DNA of 63,794 bases, taken from NCBI GenBank assembly GCA_944387755.1, contig CALXGC010000010.1, forward strand, positions 1-63,794, given 5' to 3'. The notes under the pieces were generated by a model, which saw nothing but the letters and a program-made list of their open reading frames with translations, did not search any database and was not told the DNA's origin. Below are positions 1 to 7,618 of this stretch, piece by piece (position 1 is the first letter of the stretch; the number at the start of each line of letters is the position of its first letter). This DNA comes from an uncultured Oscillospiraceae bacterium. Its GTDB lineage: Bacteria > Bacillota_A > Clostridia > Oscillospirales > Oscillospiraceae. A program made the position numbers and the translations under genes.

Positions 1-1
1 C

Positions 2-325
2 GCCGTCTATACCGCCGACAACGGCGCCGGCGCCGCCATCACCGCCTCTGCCAAGGGCTACGGCGGCAGCGTGGTGGTCATGGTGGGCATCAACGCCGAG
101 GGCAGCATCGAGGCCATCACCGTCACCCAGCAGGCCGAGACCAAGGGCATCGGCTCCAACGTGGTGGACAACGCGGAATATCTGGCCAACTACAACGGCC
201 TGTCCGCCGCCGAGCCCCTGGTGCTCAATGAGGACGTGGACGCCTATACCTCCGCCACGGTCTCCAGTACCGCGGTGCTCAACGCGGTGAACAACGCCAT
301 CGCGGCCTATAACCAGATTCCTTGA
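2..325 (+). CDS. rnfG: RnfG, electron transport complex subunit G (C-terminal part, 5' cut by window)
   Basis: This is the 3' end of the FMN-binding Rnf subunit, a membrane-anchored flavoprotein that passes electrons between ferredoxin and NAD while the complex pumps Na+ or H+. The frame is open from the first bases of the window. The segment TSATVSSTAV near the C-terminus matches the region where RnfG and NqrC carry FMN covalently on a threonine; the usual S-G-A-T is S-A-T here. The stretch with QQAETKGIG is typical of FMN-binding domains. It ends 16 bases before rnfE, which fits the usual order C-D-G-E-A-B. The N-terminal membrane anchor is outside the window. Confidence 0.9.
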   Translation, partial: AVYTADNGAGAAITASAKGYGGSVVVMVGINAEGSIEAITVTQQAETKGIGSNVVDNAEYLANYNGLSAAEPLVLNEDVDAYTSATVSSTAVLNAVNNAIAAYNQIP

Positions 326-341
326 AAGGCGGTGAGCTGAG

Positions 342-1031
342 ATGAGTAATAATAAGCTGCAAATTTTAACCAACGGTTTTCTGAAAGAGAACCCCGTGCT
401 GGTGCTGGTTCTGGGCACCTGCCCCACGCTGGCCACCTCTACGATGGCCTCCAACGGCATCGGCATGGGCCTGGCCGCCACCTTCGTGCTGGTGTGCTCC
501 AACATTGTCATCTCCGCCCTGCGGAAAGTGATTCCCAACCAGGTGCGCATCCCCTGCTACATCACCGTTATCGCCGGCTTTGTGTCGGTGGTGCAGATGC
601 TGGTGTCCGCCTTTGTGCCGGCGCTGGACTCCGCTCTGGGCGTGTACCTGCCCCTGATCGTGGTGAACTGCATCATCCTGGGCCGCGCTGAGATGTTCGC
701 CTCCAAGAACGGCATCGTTGACTCCGCTCTGGACGGCCTGGGCATGGGCATCGGCTTTATGATTACCCTGACCATCATGGGCACCATCCGTGAGATCCTG
801 GGCTCCGGCACCTGGATGTCCGGCCTGGACGGCCTGTTCCCCTTCCTGCCGGAGGGCTTCGCCATTCAGGTTCTGCCTGAGTCCATCGATCCCTTCACCA
901 TTATGACCAGCGCCCCCGGCGGCTTCTTCATCTTCGGCGTGATGATGGCTGCGGCCACCTGGCTGACCACCCGCCCCAAGAAGGAGAAGGCCTCCGCTCC
1001 CGCTGAGACTGCGGAAGGAGGGAATGCGTAA
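342..1031 (+). CDS. rnfE: RnfE, Rnf complex membrane subunit E
   Basis: The 229-residue integral membrane subunit of the Rnf complex has about six hydrophobic segments. Family signatures visible here are ENPVLVLVLGTCPTLA near the N-terminus and YLPLIVVNCIILGRAE in the middle, typical of the RnfA/RnfE/NqrD/NqrE family. The start is supported by GGCGGTGAG just upstream. The last residues are polar and alanine/glutamate rich, a cytoplasmic tail. The stop codon overlaps the start of rnfA by one base (TAATG), indicating translational coupling. The length is normal for the family. Confidence 0.95.
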   Translation: MSNNKLQILTNGFLKENPVLVLVLGTCPTLATSTMASNGIGMGLAATFVLVCSNIVISALRKVIPNQVRIPCYITVIAGFVSVVQMLVSAFVPALDSALGVYLPLIVVNCIILGRAEMFASKNGIVDSALDGLGMGIGFMITLTIMGTIREILGSGTWMSGLDGLFPFLPEGFAIQVLPESIDPFTIMTSAPGGFFIFGVMMAAATWLTTRPKKEKASAPAETAEGGNA

Positions 1032-1642
1032 TGAACGCCATGCATCTTGCCAGCATTTTCTTCACCATGATTCTGGTGAACAACTACGTGTTGGTTCAGT
1101 TCCTGGGTATCTGCCCCTTCCTGGGCGTGTCTAAGAAGCTGGACAGCGCCGTGGGTATGTCCCTGGCCGTCACCTTTGTCATGGTTCTGGCTACTGCGGC
1201 CACCTGGCCCATCCAGATGTTCCTGCTGACTCCCGCCAGCGACGCGTGGGATCTGGGCTACCTCCAGACTATCGTGTTCATTCTGATCATCGCCGTTCTG
1301 GTGCAGCTGCTGGAGAGTATTCTGAAGAAGTACATCCCCGCCCTGTATAAGTCCCTGGGCGTGTACCTGCCCCTGATCACCACCAACTGCACCATCCTGG
1401 GCGTGACCATTCTGAACATCGACAACGGCTATGACTTCCTGGAGTCCATCGTCTGCGCCGCCGGCGCCGGCCTGGGCTTCCTGGCGGCCATGGTGCTGTT
1501 CTCCGGCGTCCGCCGCAAGGTGGAGGAGGCCATGACCCCCAAGTGCTTTGAGGGCCTGCCCATCACCCTGGTGTCCGCCGCCATCACCGCCCTGTCCTTC
1601 ATGGGCTTCGGCGGCATCGTCGAGTCCATCTTCGGCGCGTGA
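1031..1642 (+). CDS. rnfA: RnfA, Rnf complex membrane subunit A
   Basis: This is a 203-residue membrane protein homologous to RnfE but with opposite membrane topology. Together the two form the membrane core of the ion-pumping complex. It has about six hydrophobic stretches, and the family motifs NNYVLVQFLGICPFLGVS and YLPLITTNCTILG are present. It is coupled to rnfE by a one-base overlap and followed 20 bases later by rnfB. The pairing with rnfE, plus the ferredoxin-like RnfB, separates this operon from the related Nqr complex. Confidence 0.95.
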   Translation: MNAMHLASIFFTMILVNNYVLVQFLGICPFLGVSKKLDSAVGMSLAVTFVMVLATAATWPIQMFLLTPASDAWDLGYLQTIVFILIIAVLVQLLESILKKYIPALYKSLGVYLPLITTNCTILGVTILNIDNGYDFLESIVCAAGAGLGFLAAMVLFSGVRRKVEEAMTPKCFEGLPITLVSAAITALSFMGFGGIVESIFGA

Positions 1643-1662
1643 GATAGGAGGGGGAGTAGAAA

Positions 1663-2463
1663 ATGAATCCGATTTTAATGGCAATCATTCTGGTCACAGT
1701 GATTGGTCTCATCGGCGCTGTGATTCTGGTGGCCGCCTCCATCGTCATGTACGTCCCGGTGGACGAGCGTGTGGAGCAGATCACCGGCGTGCTGGCCGGG
1801 GCCAACTGCGGCGCCTGCGGCTGCGCCGGCTGTGCCGACTATGCCAAGAGCATCGTGGAAGAGGGCAACGACATCAATAAGTGCGTCCCCGGCGGCGCCA
1901 AGTGCGTGGCGGCCATCGCCCAGATTATGGGCGTGGAGGCCGGTTCCGTCACCCCCATGAAGGCGGTTGTGGCCTGCTCCGGCACCTGTGAGAAGACCTC
2001 CAAGCGCTATACCTTCGAGGGCGTCCAGAGCTGCCAGGCCGTCAAGGGCCTGTACGGCGGCGACGGCGCCTGCCAGTACGGCTGCCTGGGCTACGGCGAC
2101 TGCACCCGGGCCTGCGCCTTTGACGCCATCCACATTGTGGACGGCATCGCCAAGGTGGACCGGGAGAAGTGCACCGGCTGCGGCGCCTGCGCCGCCGTGT
2201 GCCCCAACCACGTCATCGAAGTGGTGCCCGAGCACAAGCGCAAGCCCGTGGTCCTCTGTCAGAACAAGGACAAGGGCGCCCTCACCCGGAAGGCCTGCAC
2301 CGCCGGGTGCATCGGCTGCATGAAGTGCGCCAAGGCCTGCCCCAAGCAGGCCATCACCGTGGAGAACAACGTGGCCTACATCGACCAGTCCCTCTGCGTG
2401 GGCTGCCAGCTGTGCGTGAAGGAGTGCCCTGTGGGCGTCATTCATGTGCCTGCCGCCATGTAA
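1663..2463 (+). CDS. rnfB: RnfB, iron-sulfur subunit of the Rnf complex
   Basis: This 266-residue polyferredoxin is the entry point for electrons from reduced ferredoxin. An N-terminal hydrophobic anchor (residues about 3-27) is followed by the Fes-type cluster motif CGACGCAGC. Further cysteine groups follow, including CTGCGACAAVCP, CIGCMKCAKACP and CVGCQLCVKECP, which would hold several [4Fe-4S] clusters. AGGAGGGGG lies upstream of the ATG. It is the last gene of the operon and is followed by a clear terminator. The length is ordinary for clostridial RnfB. Confidence 0.95.
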   Translation: MNPILMAIILVTVIGLIGAVILVAASIVMYVPVDERVEQITGVLAGANCGACGCAGCADYAKSIVEEGNDINKCVPGGAKCVAAIAQIMGVEAGSVTPMKAVVACSGTCEKTSKRYTFEGVQSCQAVKGLYGGDGACQYGCLGYGDCTRACAFDAIHIVDGIAKVDREKCTGCGACAAVCPNHVIEVVPEHKRKPVVLCQNKDKGALTRKACTAGCIGCMKCAKACPKQAITVENNVAYIDQSLCVGCQLCVKECPVGVIHVPAAM

Positions 2464-2482
2464 CGTTCAGAGACAAACATGC

Positions 2483-2516
2483 AAAAAGCCCGGACCGAGC
2501 GTCCGGGCTTTTTCTT
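2483..2516 (+). terminator. Rho-independent terminator of the rnf operon
   Basis: A GC-rich stem (AAGCCCGGAC / GTCCGGGCTT) with a five-base loop is followed by a run of T, 20 bases after the rnfB stop. Confidence 0.92.
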
Positions 2517-2547
2517 GAAAAATTCTGAAAAGTTTTACCGCCCGATA

Positions 2548-2576
2548 TTGACAAGCCCTCTAAAATGGGTTATGTT
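2548..2576 (+). promoter_or_regulatory. Sigma-A type promoter
   Basis: A TTGACA -35 box, a 17-base spacer and a TATGTT -10 box lie 34 bases before the ATG of the following membrane protein gene. Confidence 0.75.
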
Positions 2577-2609
2577 GAACCTGACAAAAAGAGAGGAGGC
2601 GCGTTATAT

Positions 2610-3275
2610 ATGTTTGAGCAGTCCGAGCGGTGGATGCGTGCCAGCCGCAAGCTGCACACCATGTGGCAGGGCCAGGTCGTGACGATTGCTTCTCTGGCCT
2701 TCACGCTGGCGATGATATTGCTCTCCCTGGCTGTGGCGCTTGCCAGCCCGCTTTCCTTCTATGTGGGCGGAGGGGTAATCCTTACTTTGCTGTTGGCCCT
2801 GGCCGGGGCGGTTGCCAGTCTGGTGGGCGCCATTATCTGCATGGTGGGCCTGTATGGCCTGCGGGACATTCAGCCGGAGTACAACACCGCCTTTCTGTAC
2901 AGTGTGGCCGGAATTGTGCTGGGCCTTGTGTCCAATCTGACGGAGGAGGGGTCCATGCTCTATATACTGCTGGACGCCGCGCAGTCCATTCTGTCCCTGA
3001 TTGTCACCTGGCTGGTGATTCAGGCCACAGGCCGCCTGATGATGGAGCTGGAGCGGGACGACGTGTTTCAGCGGGGCAGAACCGTCTGGCTGCTGAGCCT
3101 GGCTTCCGCGGTGGGCGCGGCGCTGGTCGCCGTGTTTCCCGTGGGAAGCGACGAGATGATGGTGGTATTTCTGGCGGTCTCCATCCCCCTTTTGATTTTG
3201 GCCACTGTGGCGGAGTTCTATTTTATCGGCTATCTGAGCCGGGCTTCCAATGCGCTGGCCCAGCGGGCCTGGTGA
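2610..3275 (+). CDS. Integral membrane protein of unknown function
   Basis: A 221-residue protein with roughly five or six hydrophobic segments spread over residues 18-215 and no recognisable catalytic motif. The start at the TATATATG site is chosen because GAGAGGAGG lies 10 bases upstream. An ATG further upstream in the same frame would fall on the promoter and lacks a ribosome site. It stands alone with its own promoter and terminator, so it is probably monocistronic. I do not recognise the family and give no function. Confidence 0.8.
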   Translation: MFEQSERWMRASRKLHTMWQGQVVTIASLAFTLAMILLSLAVALASPLSFYVGGGVILTLLLALAGAVASLVGAIICMVGLYGLRDIQPEYNTAFLYSVAGIVLGLVSNLTEEGSMLYILLDAAQSILSLIVTWLVIQATGRLMMELERDDVFQRGRTVWLLSLASAVGAALVAVFPVGSDEMMVVFLAVSIPLLILATVAEFYFIGYLSRASNALAQRAW

Positions 3276-3280
3276 CAGGC

Positions 3281-3310
3281 GGGGCGCGTCCGCGGACGCG
3301 CCCCCGTTTT
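3281..3310 (+). terminator. Terminator after the membrane protein gene
   Basis: A 10-12 bp perfect stem (GGGGCGCGTCC / GGACGCGCCCC) is followed by CGTTTT. The T-run is short but the stem is very stable. Confidence 0.75.
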
Positions 3311-3328
3311 GATGCGGAAAATTTGCTC

Positions 3329-3357
3329 TTGACAAGAGAGGGGAGGGCGGCTATAAT
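3329..3357 (+). promoter_or_regulatory. Consensus sigma-A promoter of the trpXYZ leader
   Basis: A perfect TTGACA, 17-base spacer and TATAAT. Transcription should begin near 3364, giving a leader of about 380 bases before trpX. Confidence 0.92.
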
Positions 3358-3384
3358 AGGCCCATCAATCAAACAGCACCAAAC

Positions 3385-3650
3385 CTGTGAGAAAGAGGAG
3401 TAGCCGGCGCGGCGAACCTGCAGAGAGCTCTGGAGGGTGGAATCAGAGCGGGGAGCGGCCGGGCGAATGGACTTTCGAGGGCGGCTTGAACGGCGCGGAA
3501 GCGCCCAGTAGATGCCGACGGGGACCCACCCGTTATCCATCGGGCACGCGTGATGGCGCGTGAAGCGAGCGGACGCGTTTCAGCGTCAATTTGGGTGGTA
3601 TCGCAGGAGCACAGCTCTTGTCCCATGTGGGATGAGGAGCTGTTTTTTTA
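3385..3650 (+). promoter_or_regulatory. T-box riboswitch, tryptophan-specific (UGG specifier)
   Basis: This is a classical T-box leader. The base of stem I pairs GAAAG (3391-3395) with CTTTC (3472-3476). Above the specifier loop, CCGGC (3404-3408) pairs with GCCGG (3458-3462). The loop holds AGGAGTAG on the 5' side and GAATGGA on the 3' side, putting the specifier triplet TGG (Trp) at 3468-3470. The AG-bulge and distal-loop motifs (CAGAGAG and GGGTGGAATC) lie between. The T-box sequence TTGGGTGGTATCGC is at 3591-3604, with the UGGU bulge that reads the tRNA 3' end. A terminator hairpin (ACAGCTC / GAGCTGT then seven T) spans 3611-3648. Uncharged tRNA-Trp should stabilise the antiterminator and switch on trpXYZ. 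Confidence 0.95.
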
Positions 3651-3741
3651 TGTTCCGAAGCAAAGGCCGCCGGCAGCGGTCCCTCCATCACCCACCCAAA
3701 CAAAATTCAGCCCAAACCGGGCACACTATGGAGGTAACAGT

Positions 3742-4788
3742 ATGAAAACCAACACTATGAAGAAGCTTTTGGCCGCCGCCCTGTCCCTGACCGCGGCCCT
3801 GTCCCTGGCCGCCTGCGGCGGCGCGTCCAGCGCCGGCTCCAACGGCGGCGCGTCCAGCTCCGCCGGCAATGCGCCTGCGGACCAGGACGCCTATAAAGTG
3901 GCCATCATCAAGCAGATGGACCACGCCTCCCTGGACGAGATTGCCAACGCCATTGCCGCCCGCCTGGAGGAGATCGAGGCGGAAAACGGCGTGACCATTG
4001 AATACGAAGTCACCTCCGGTCAGAACGACCAGAGTATCCTCCGCCAGCTGGCCGACCAGGCCGTGGCCGACGGGGTGGACGCGATTATCCCCATCGCCAC
4101 TGTGGCGGCCCAGGTGTCCGCCGTCTCCGCTTCGGACAGCCAGACCCCGGTGGTCTTCGCCGCCATCTCTTACCCGGAGACCGCCGACCTCACCGGCATC
4201 GACTATGTCACCGGCACCAGCGACGCCCTGGACACCGCCCTGATTCTGGACATGATGCTGGCCCAGAACCCGGACGTGGAGAAGGTGGGCCTGCTGTACT
4301 CCCTGTCCGAGCCCAACTCCGAGGTGCCCATCGCCGATGCCAAGGCCTATCTGGAGGAGAAGGGCATCGCCTATACCGAGGCCACCGCCAACACCAACGA
4401 CGAGGTCATCGCCGCCGCCAGCTCCCTCATCGCCGACGGGGTGGACGCGGTGTTTACCCCCACCGACAACATCATCATGGCCGCCGAGCTGGCCATCTAT
4501 GAGGACTTTATCGCCGCGGGCATCCCCCACTACACCGGGGCCGACTCCTTCGCCCGCAACGGCGCCTTCGCCGCCTGCGGCGTGAACTACACCAACCTGG
4601 GCTTTGAGACCGCCGGCCTGGCCTACCAGGCCATCACCCAGGGGATGGACGCCATGGAGGACTACTACCAGCTCCCCGGCGACACCATCACCGTGAACAG
4701 CGAGACCGCCGAAGCCCTGGGCATTGACTACTCCATCTTCGAAGGCATGGCGGAGAACCTGGTCCCCGTGACCACCACCCAGGACTGA
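3742..4788 (+). CDS. trpX: TrpX-like tryptophan ABC transporter substrate-binding lipoprotein
   Basis: A 348-residue solute-binding lipoprotein of the ABC_sub_bind family. The N-terminus is a lipoprotein signal: MKTNTMKK, a hydrophobic stretch and the lipobox SLAAC, with the cysteine near residue 27. A Gly/Ser/Ala-rich linker follows, then a two-lobed periplasmic-binding fold beginning near YKVAIIKQMDHASLDE. The ATG at 3742 is chosen because TGGAGGT precedes it and it opens directly on the signal peptide; an upstream ATG in frame lies inside the T-box leader. Tryptophan as substrate is inferred from the TGG specifier and from the TrpXYZ family known in Firmicutes. It heads a three-gene operon. 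Confidence 0.9.
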   Translation: MKTNTMKKLLAAALSLTAALSLAACGGASSAGSNGGASSSAGNAPADQDAYKVAIIKQMDHASLDEIANAIAARLEEIEAENGVTIEYEVTSGQNDQSILRQLADQAVADGVDAIIPIATVAAQVSAVSASDSQTPVVFAAISYPETADLTGIDYVTGTSDALDTALILDMMLAQNPDVEKVGLLYSLSEPNSEVPIADAKAYLEEKGIAYTEATANTNDEVIAAASSLIADGVDAVFTPTDNIIMAAELAIYEDFIAAGIPHYTGADSFARNGAFAACGVNYTNLGFETAGLAYQAITQGMDAMEDYYQLPGDTITVNSETAEALGIDYSIFEGMAENLVPVTTTQD

Positions 4789-4810
4789 TTTTGCATCCAG
4801 GAGAACAAAC

Positions 4811-4843
4811 GGCAGAGTCCCCGGCGGAGCCGGGGGCTTTGCC
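4811..4843 (+). other. Intercistronic stem-loop between trpX and trpY
   Basis: A strong inverted repeat (GGCAGAGTCCCCGGC / GCCGGGGGCTTTGCC) without a T-run. It may protect the trpX mRNA 3' end or reduce expression of trpY/trpZ relative to the binding protein, as is common in ABC operons. Confidence 0.6.
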
Positions 4844-4867
4844 CTGTGAAAGGAGCGCGTACCTGCT

Positions 4868-5779
4868 ATGCTTTTTGTGACCCAGACCGCCCTGGAGCTG
4901 GGCTTTCAGTATGCCCTGGTGGCGATGGCCCTGTTCCTCAGCTTCCGGGTGCTGGACATCGCCGACCTGACCACCGACGGCTGCTTTATCCTGGGCTGCG
5001 CCGTGTCGGTGTCCGTCACCGCCGCCGGCCACCCCATTTTGGCCATCCCCGCCGCTATGCTGGCCGGGGCCTGCGCCGGATTTGTTACCGCCTTTCTCCA
5101 GACGAAGCTGGGAGTTCCGGCGATTCTGGCCGGAATTATCACCAATACAGGATTGTACACCGTCAACCTGATGGCCATGGGGTGGAAGTCCAACCAGTCC
5201 CTGCTGAAGCAGGACACCATCTTCACCCTGTTTGCCCAGACCGGCATCGGCGGGGAGTGGGGGGACATCCTCCTCTCCGCCGCCATCACCGTGACGGCGG
5301 GGGTGCTGCTGGTGCTGTTTCTGGGCACCCGCCTGGGTCTGAGCATCCGTGCCACCGGAAACAACGCGGACATGGTGCGGGCCTCCTCCATCAACCCCAA
5401 CTTCACCATCACCGTGGGGCTGTGCAGCGCCAACGCCCTCACCGGCCTGTCCGGGGCGGTGGTGGGGCAGGCCCAGAAGAGCGCCGACATCAACAGCGGC
5501 ACCGGCATCGTGGTCATCGGTCTGGCCTGCCTCATCATTGGGGAGACCATTGTGGGCCGGGGAGCCATGTACCGGGGGGCCATCGCCGTGGTGGTGGGCA
5601 GCATCCTCTACCGGATTGTCTATGCACTGGTGCTCCGGTCTCCCATTGACATCAACTGCCTGAAGCTGGTCACTGCCATTGTGGTGGCTCTGGCCATCGC
5701 CGCTCCCACCCTGAGGGAGTGGGCCGCCCTCCAGGCCCGGAAGCGCCGGGCGCTGGCGGCGCGAAAGGAGGGGCGGTAA
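4868..5779 (+). CDS. trpY: TrpY-like ABC transporter permease
   Basis: A 303-residue permease with about eight to nine hydrophobic segments, of the BPD_transp_2 type (LivH/RbsC-like) used with ABC_sub_bind proteins. Recognisable parts are VLDIADLTTDGCFILG near the N-terminus and the GLSIRATGNNADMVRASSIN cytoplasmic coupling loop in the middle. AAAGGAGCG lies upstream of the ATG. It ends one base before the ATPase gene's ATG, so the two are tightly coupled. It would form the membrane channel of the predicted tryptophan importer. Confidence 0.9.
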   Translation: MLFVTQTALELGFQYALVAMALFLSFRVLDIADLTTDGCFILGCAVSVSVTAAGHPILAIPAAMLAGACAGFVTAFLQTKLGVPAILAGIITNTGLYTVNLMAMGWKSNQSLLKQDTIFTLFAQTGIGGEWGDILLSAAITVTAGVLLVLFLGTRLGLSIRATGNNADMVRASSINPNFTITVGLCSANALTGLSGAVVGQAQKSADINSGTGIVVIGLACLIIGETIVGRGAMYRGAIAVVVGSILYRIVYALVLRSPIDINCLKLVTAIVVALAIAAPTLREWAALQARKRRALAARKEGR

Positions 5780-5780
5780 C

Positions 5781-6575
5781 ATGGGCATGCTGGAACTGCG
5801 GAACATCTCCAAGACCTTCAACCCCGGCACCGTAAATGAAAAAACGGCCCTCTCCGGCCTGAATCTCACCCTGGAGGCGGGAGACTTCGTCACCATTGTG
5901 GGCTCCAACGGGGCGGGAAAATCCACGCTGTTCAACGCCATCGCCGGGAGCTTCTTCGTGGACAGCGGCTCGGTGGTGATCGACGGGCGGGACGTGACCT
6001 ATATGCCGGAGTACAAGCGGGCCAAGCACATCGGCCGCCTGTTTCAGGACCCCATGCGGGGCAGCGCGCCGGGCATGACCATCGAGGAGAACCTGGCCCT
6101 GGCCGCCGGCAGCGGCGGGTGGTTCTCCCGCATGAGCAAAAAGGACCGGGCGCGGTTCCGGGACAAGCTGGCCCTGCTGGGTATGGGCCTGGAGGACCGG
6201 ATGAAACAGCCGGTGGGCCTGCTCTCCGGCGGGCAGCGGCAGGCGCTGACCCTGCTGATGGCCACCATGAATCCCCCCTGGCTGCTGCTGCTGGACGAGC
6301 ATACGGCGGCCTTGGACCCGGCCACGGCGGAAAAGGTGCTGGACATCACCAGGGATGTGGTGGCGGAGAACCACATCACCACACTGATGATTACCCACAA
6401 CATGCAGGACGCCCTGGACCTGGGCAACCGGACCCTGATGATGGACGATGGGAACATCGTCCTGGACGTCCGGGGCGAGGAGCGGGCGCACATGACCGTC
6501 CCGAAGCTGCTGGAGCGCTTCCGGGCGGGAGCGGGAAAGGAACTGGACAACGACCGGATTCTGCTCTCGGACTGA
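5781..6575 (+). CDS. trpZ: TrpZ-like ABC transporter ATPase
   Basis: The 264-residue ATP-binding subunit of the importer. Walker A is GSNGAGKST (about residues 41-49), the ABC signature is LLSGGQRQA, Walker B is LLLLDEHTAALDP and the switch histidine lies in MITHNM. The start follows an AAGGAGGGG ribosome site and sits one base after the permease stop. It is the last gene of the T-box controlled operon and is followed by a bidirectional terminator. The length and motif order are normal. Confidence 0.95.
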   Translation: MGMLELRNISKTFNPGTVNEKTALSGLNLTLEAGDFVTIVGSNGAGKSTLFNAIAGSFFVDSGSVVIDGRDVTYMPEYKRAKHIGRLFQDPMRGSAPGMTIEENLALAAGSGGWFSRMSKKDRARFRDKLALLGMGLEDRMKQPVGLLSGGQRQALTLLMATMNPPWLLLLDEHTAALDPATAEKVLDITRDVVAENHITTLMITHNMQDALDLGNRTLMMDDGNIVLDVRGEERAHMTVPKLLERFRAGAGKELDNDRILLSD

Positions 6576-6587
6576 CAGAGGGCAGCA

Positions 6588-6628
6588 CAAAAAATATCCC
6601 TCCAGGCGCGGCCTGGAGGGATATTTTG
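6588..6628. terminator. Bidirectional terminator between trpZ and ldh
   Basis: A perfect stem with A/T-rich arms (AAAATATCCCTCCAGG / CCTGGAGGGATATTTT) serves the plus-strand trpZ and the minus-strand ldh, whose stop codons face each other. Confidence 0.9.
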
Positions 6629-6631
6629 CTG

Positions 6632-7579
6632 TCACGGCAGATCCAGACGCCGGATGACTGCCTCCAGCTGGGCGGCGGAGGAGAGCAGGGCGGCTTTTTC
6701 GCCGGGGGCCAGGGGGATCTCCAGTACGGTCTCCACGCCGTCCTGTCCCACAATGGCGGGGACGCTCAGACACATGTCCCGCAGGCCGTACTGCCCGTCC
6801 AGCGCCACAGAGACAGGAAGTATGGCGGACTCGTCTTTGACAATGCACTCCGCAATGCGGGCCGCCGCCATAGCGATGCCGTAATAGGTGGCCCCTTTGC
6901 GCTCGATGATGGCATAGGCGCTGTCCCGCACCTCGCGGTAGATGCGCTCCAGCTCCCCGCGGTAGTTTTGCAGCCCCCGAAGCTGGCAGAAGTGCTCCAG
7001 GTCCAGGCTGGAGACATTGGCGCTGCTCCACACGGCCAGCTCGCTGTCTCCGTGCTCGCCGATGACGGCGGCGTGGACGTTGCGGCTGTCCACGCCGAAA
7101 TACTGTCCCAGCAGGTACTTCAGGCGGGCGGTGTCCAGCACAGTCCCGGAGCCGATGACATGCCGGGCGGGCAGTCCGGACAGACGCCAGGCGGCGTAGG
7201 TGAGCACGTCCACCGGGTTGGAGACCACCAGCAGAATGCCCTGAAACAGCCGCCGGGTCAGCTCCGGGATAATGTGCTTCAGAATCGCCGCGTTTTTGTC
7301 AATCAGGTCCAGACGGGTTTCCCCGGCCTTCTGGCTGGCCCCGGCGGTGAGAATGACCATGGCGCAGTCGGCCGCGTCGTCATAGGTTCCGGCGTAGATC
7401 CGCATGGCCGCGGCGTAGGGGAGACCGTGGCTCAGGTCCATGGCTTCCCCCTGGGCCTTGGCCTGGTTGGCGTCGATGAGCACCAGCTCGGAAAACAGTC
7501 CCCGCTGCATGAGACTGAAGGCGATGGAGGACCCCACGAAGCCGCAGCCGATTACCGCCGCTTTTCGGACGTTCATCAT
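6632..7579 (-). CDS. ldh: L-lactate dehydrogenase
   Basis: A 315-residue NAD-dependent lactate/malate dehydrogenase family enzyme converting pyruvate to lactate. The N-terminal Rossmann motif is IGCGFVGSS. The substrate-binding and catalytic regions are GETRLDLIDKN (Arg and Asp-Leu pair), VSNPVDVLTY and the active-site histidine in IGEHGDSE. The start at 7579 (MMNVRK) is preferred because AAAGGAG lies eight bases upstream; a GTG three codons earlier is too close to it. It is the last gene of a minus-strand group and shares a terminator with trpZ. Malate dehydrogenase is the alternative, but the sequence looks like LDH. Confidence 0.9.
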   Translation of the reverse strand: MMNVRKAAVIGCGFVGSSIAFSLMQRGLFSELVLIDANQAKAQGEAMDLSHGLPYAAAMRIYAGTYDDAADCAMVILTAGASQKAGETRLDLIDKNAAILKHIIPELTRRLFQGILLVVSNPVDVLTYAAWRLSGLPARHVIGSGTVLDTARLKYLLGQYFGVDSRNVHAAVIGEHGDSELAVWSSANVSSLDLEHFCQLRGLQNYRGELERIYREVRDSAYAIIERKGATYYGIAMAAARIAECIVKDESAILPVSVALDGQYGLRDMCLSVPAIVGQDGVETVLEIPLAPGEKAALLSSAAQLEAVIRRLDLP

Positions 7580-7618
7580 GTGCAACACTCCTTTCGCCCT
7601 CTAGTCTGCCCCAAAGCC

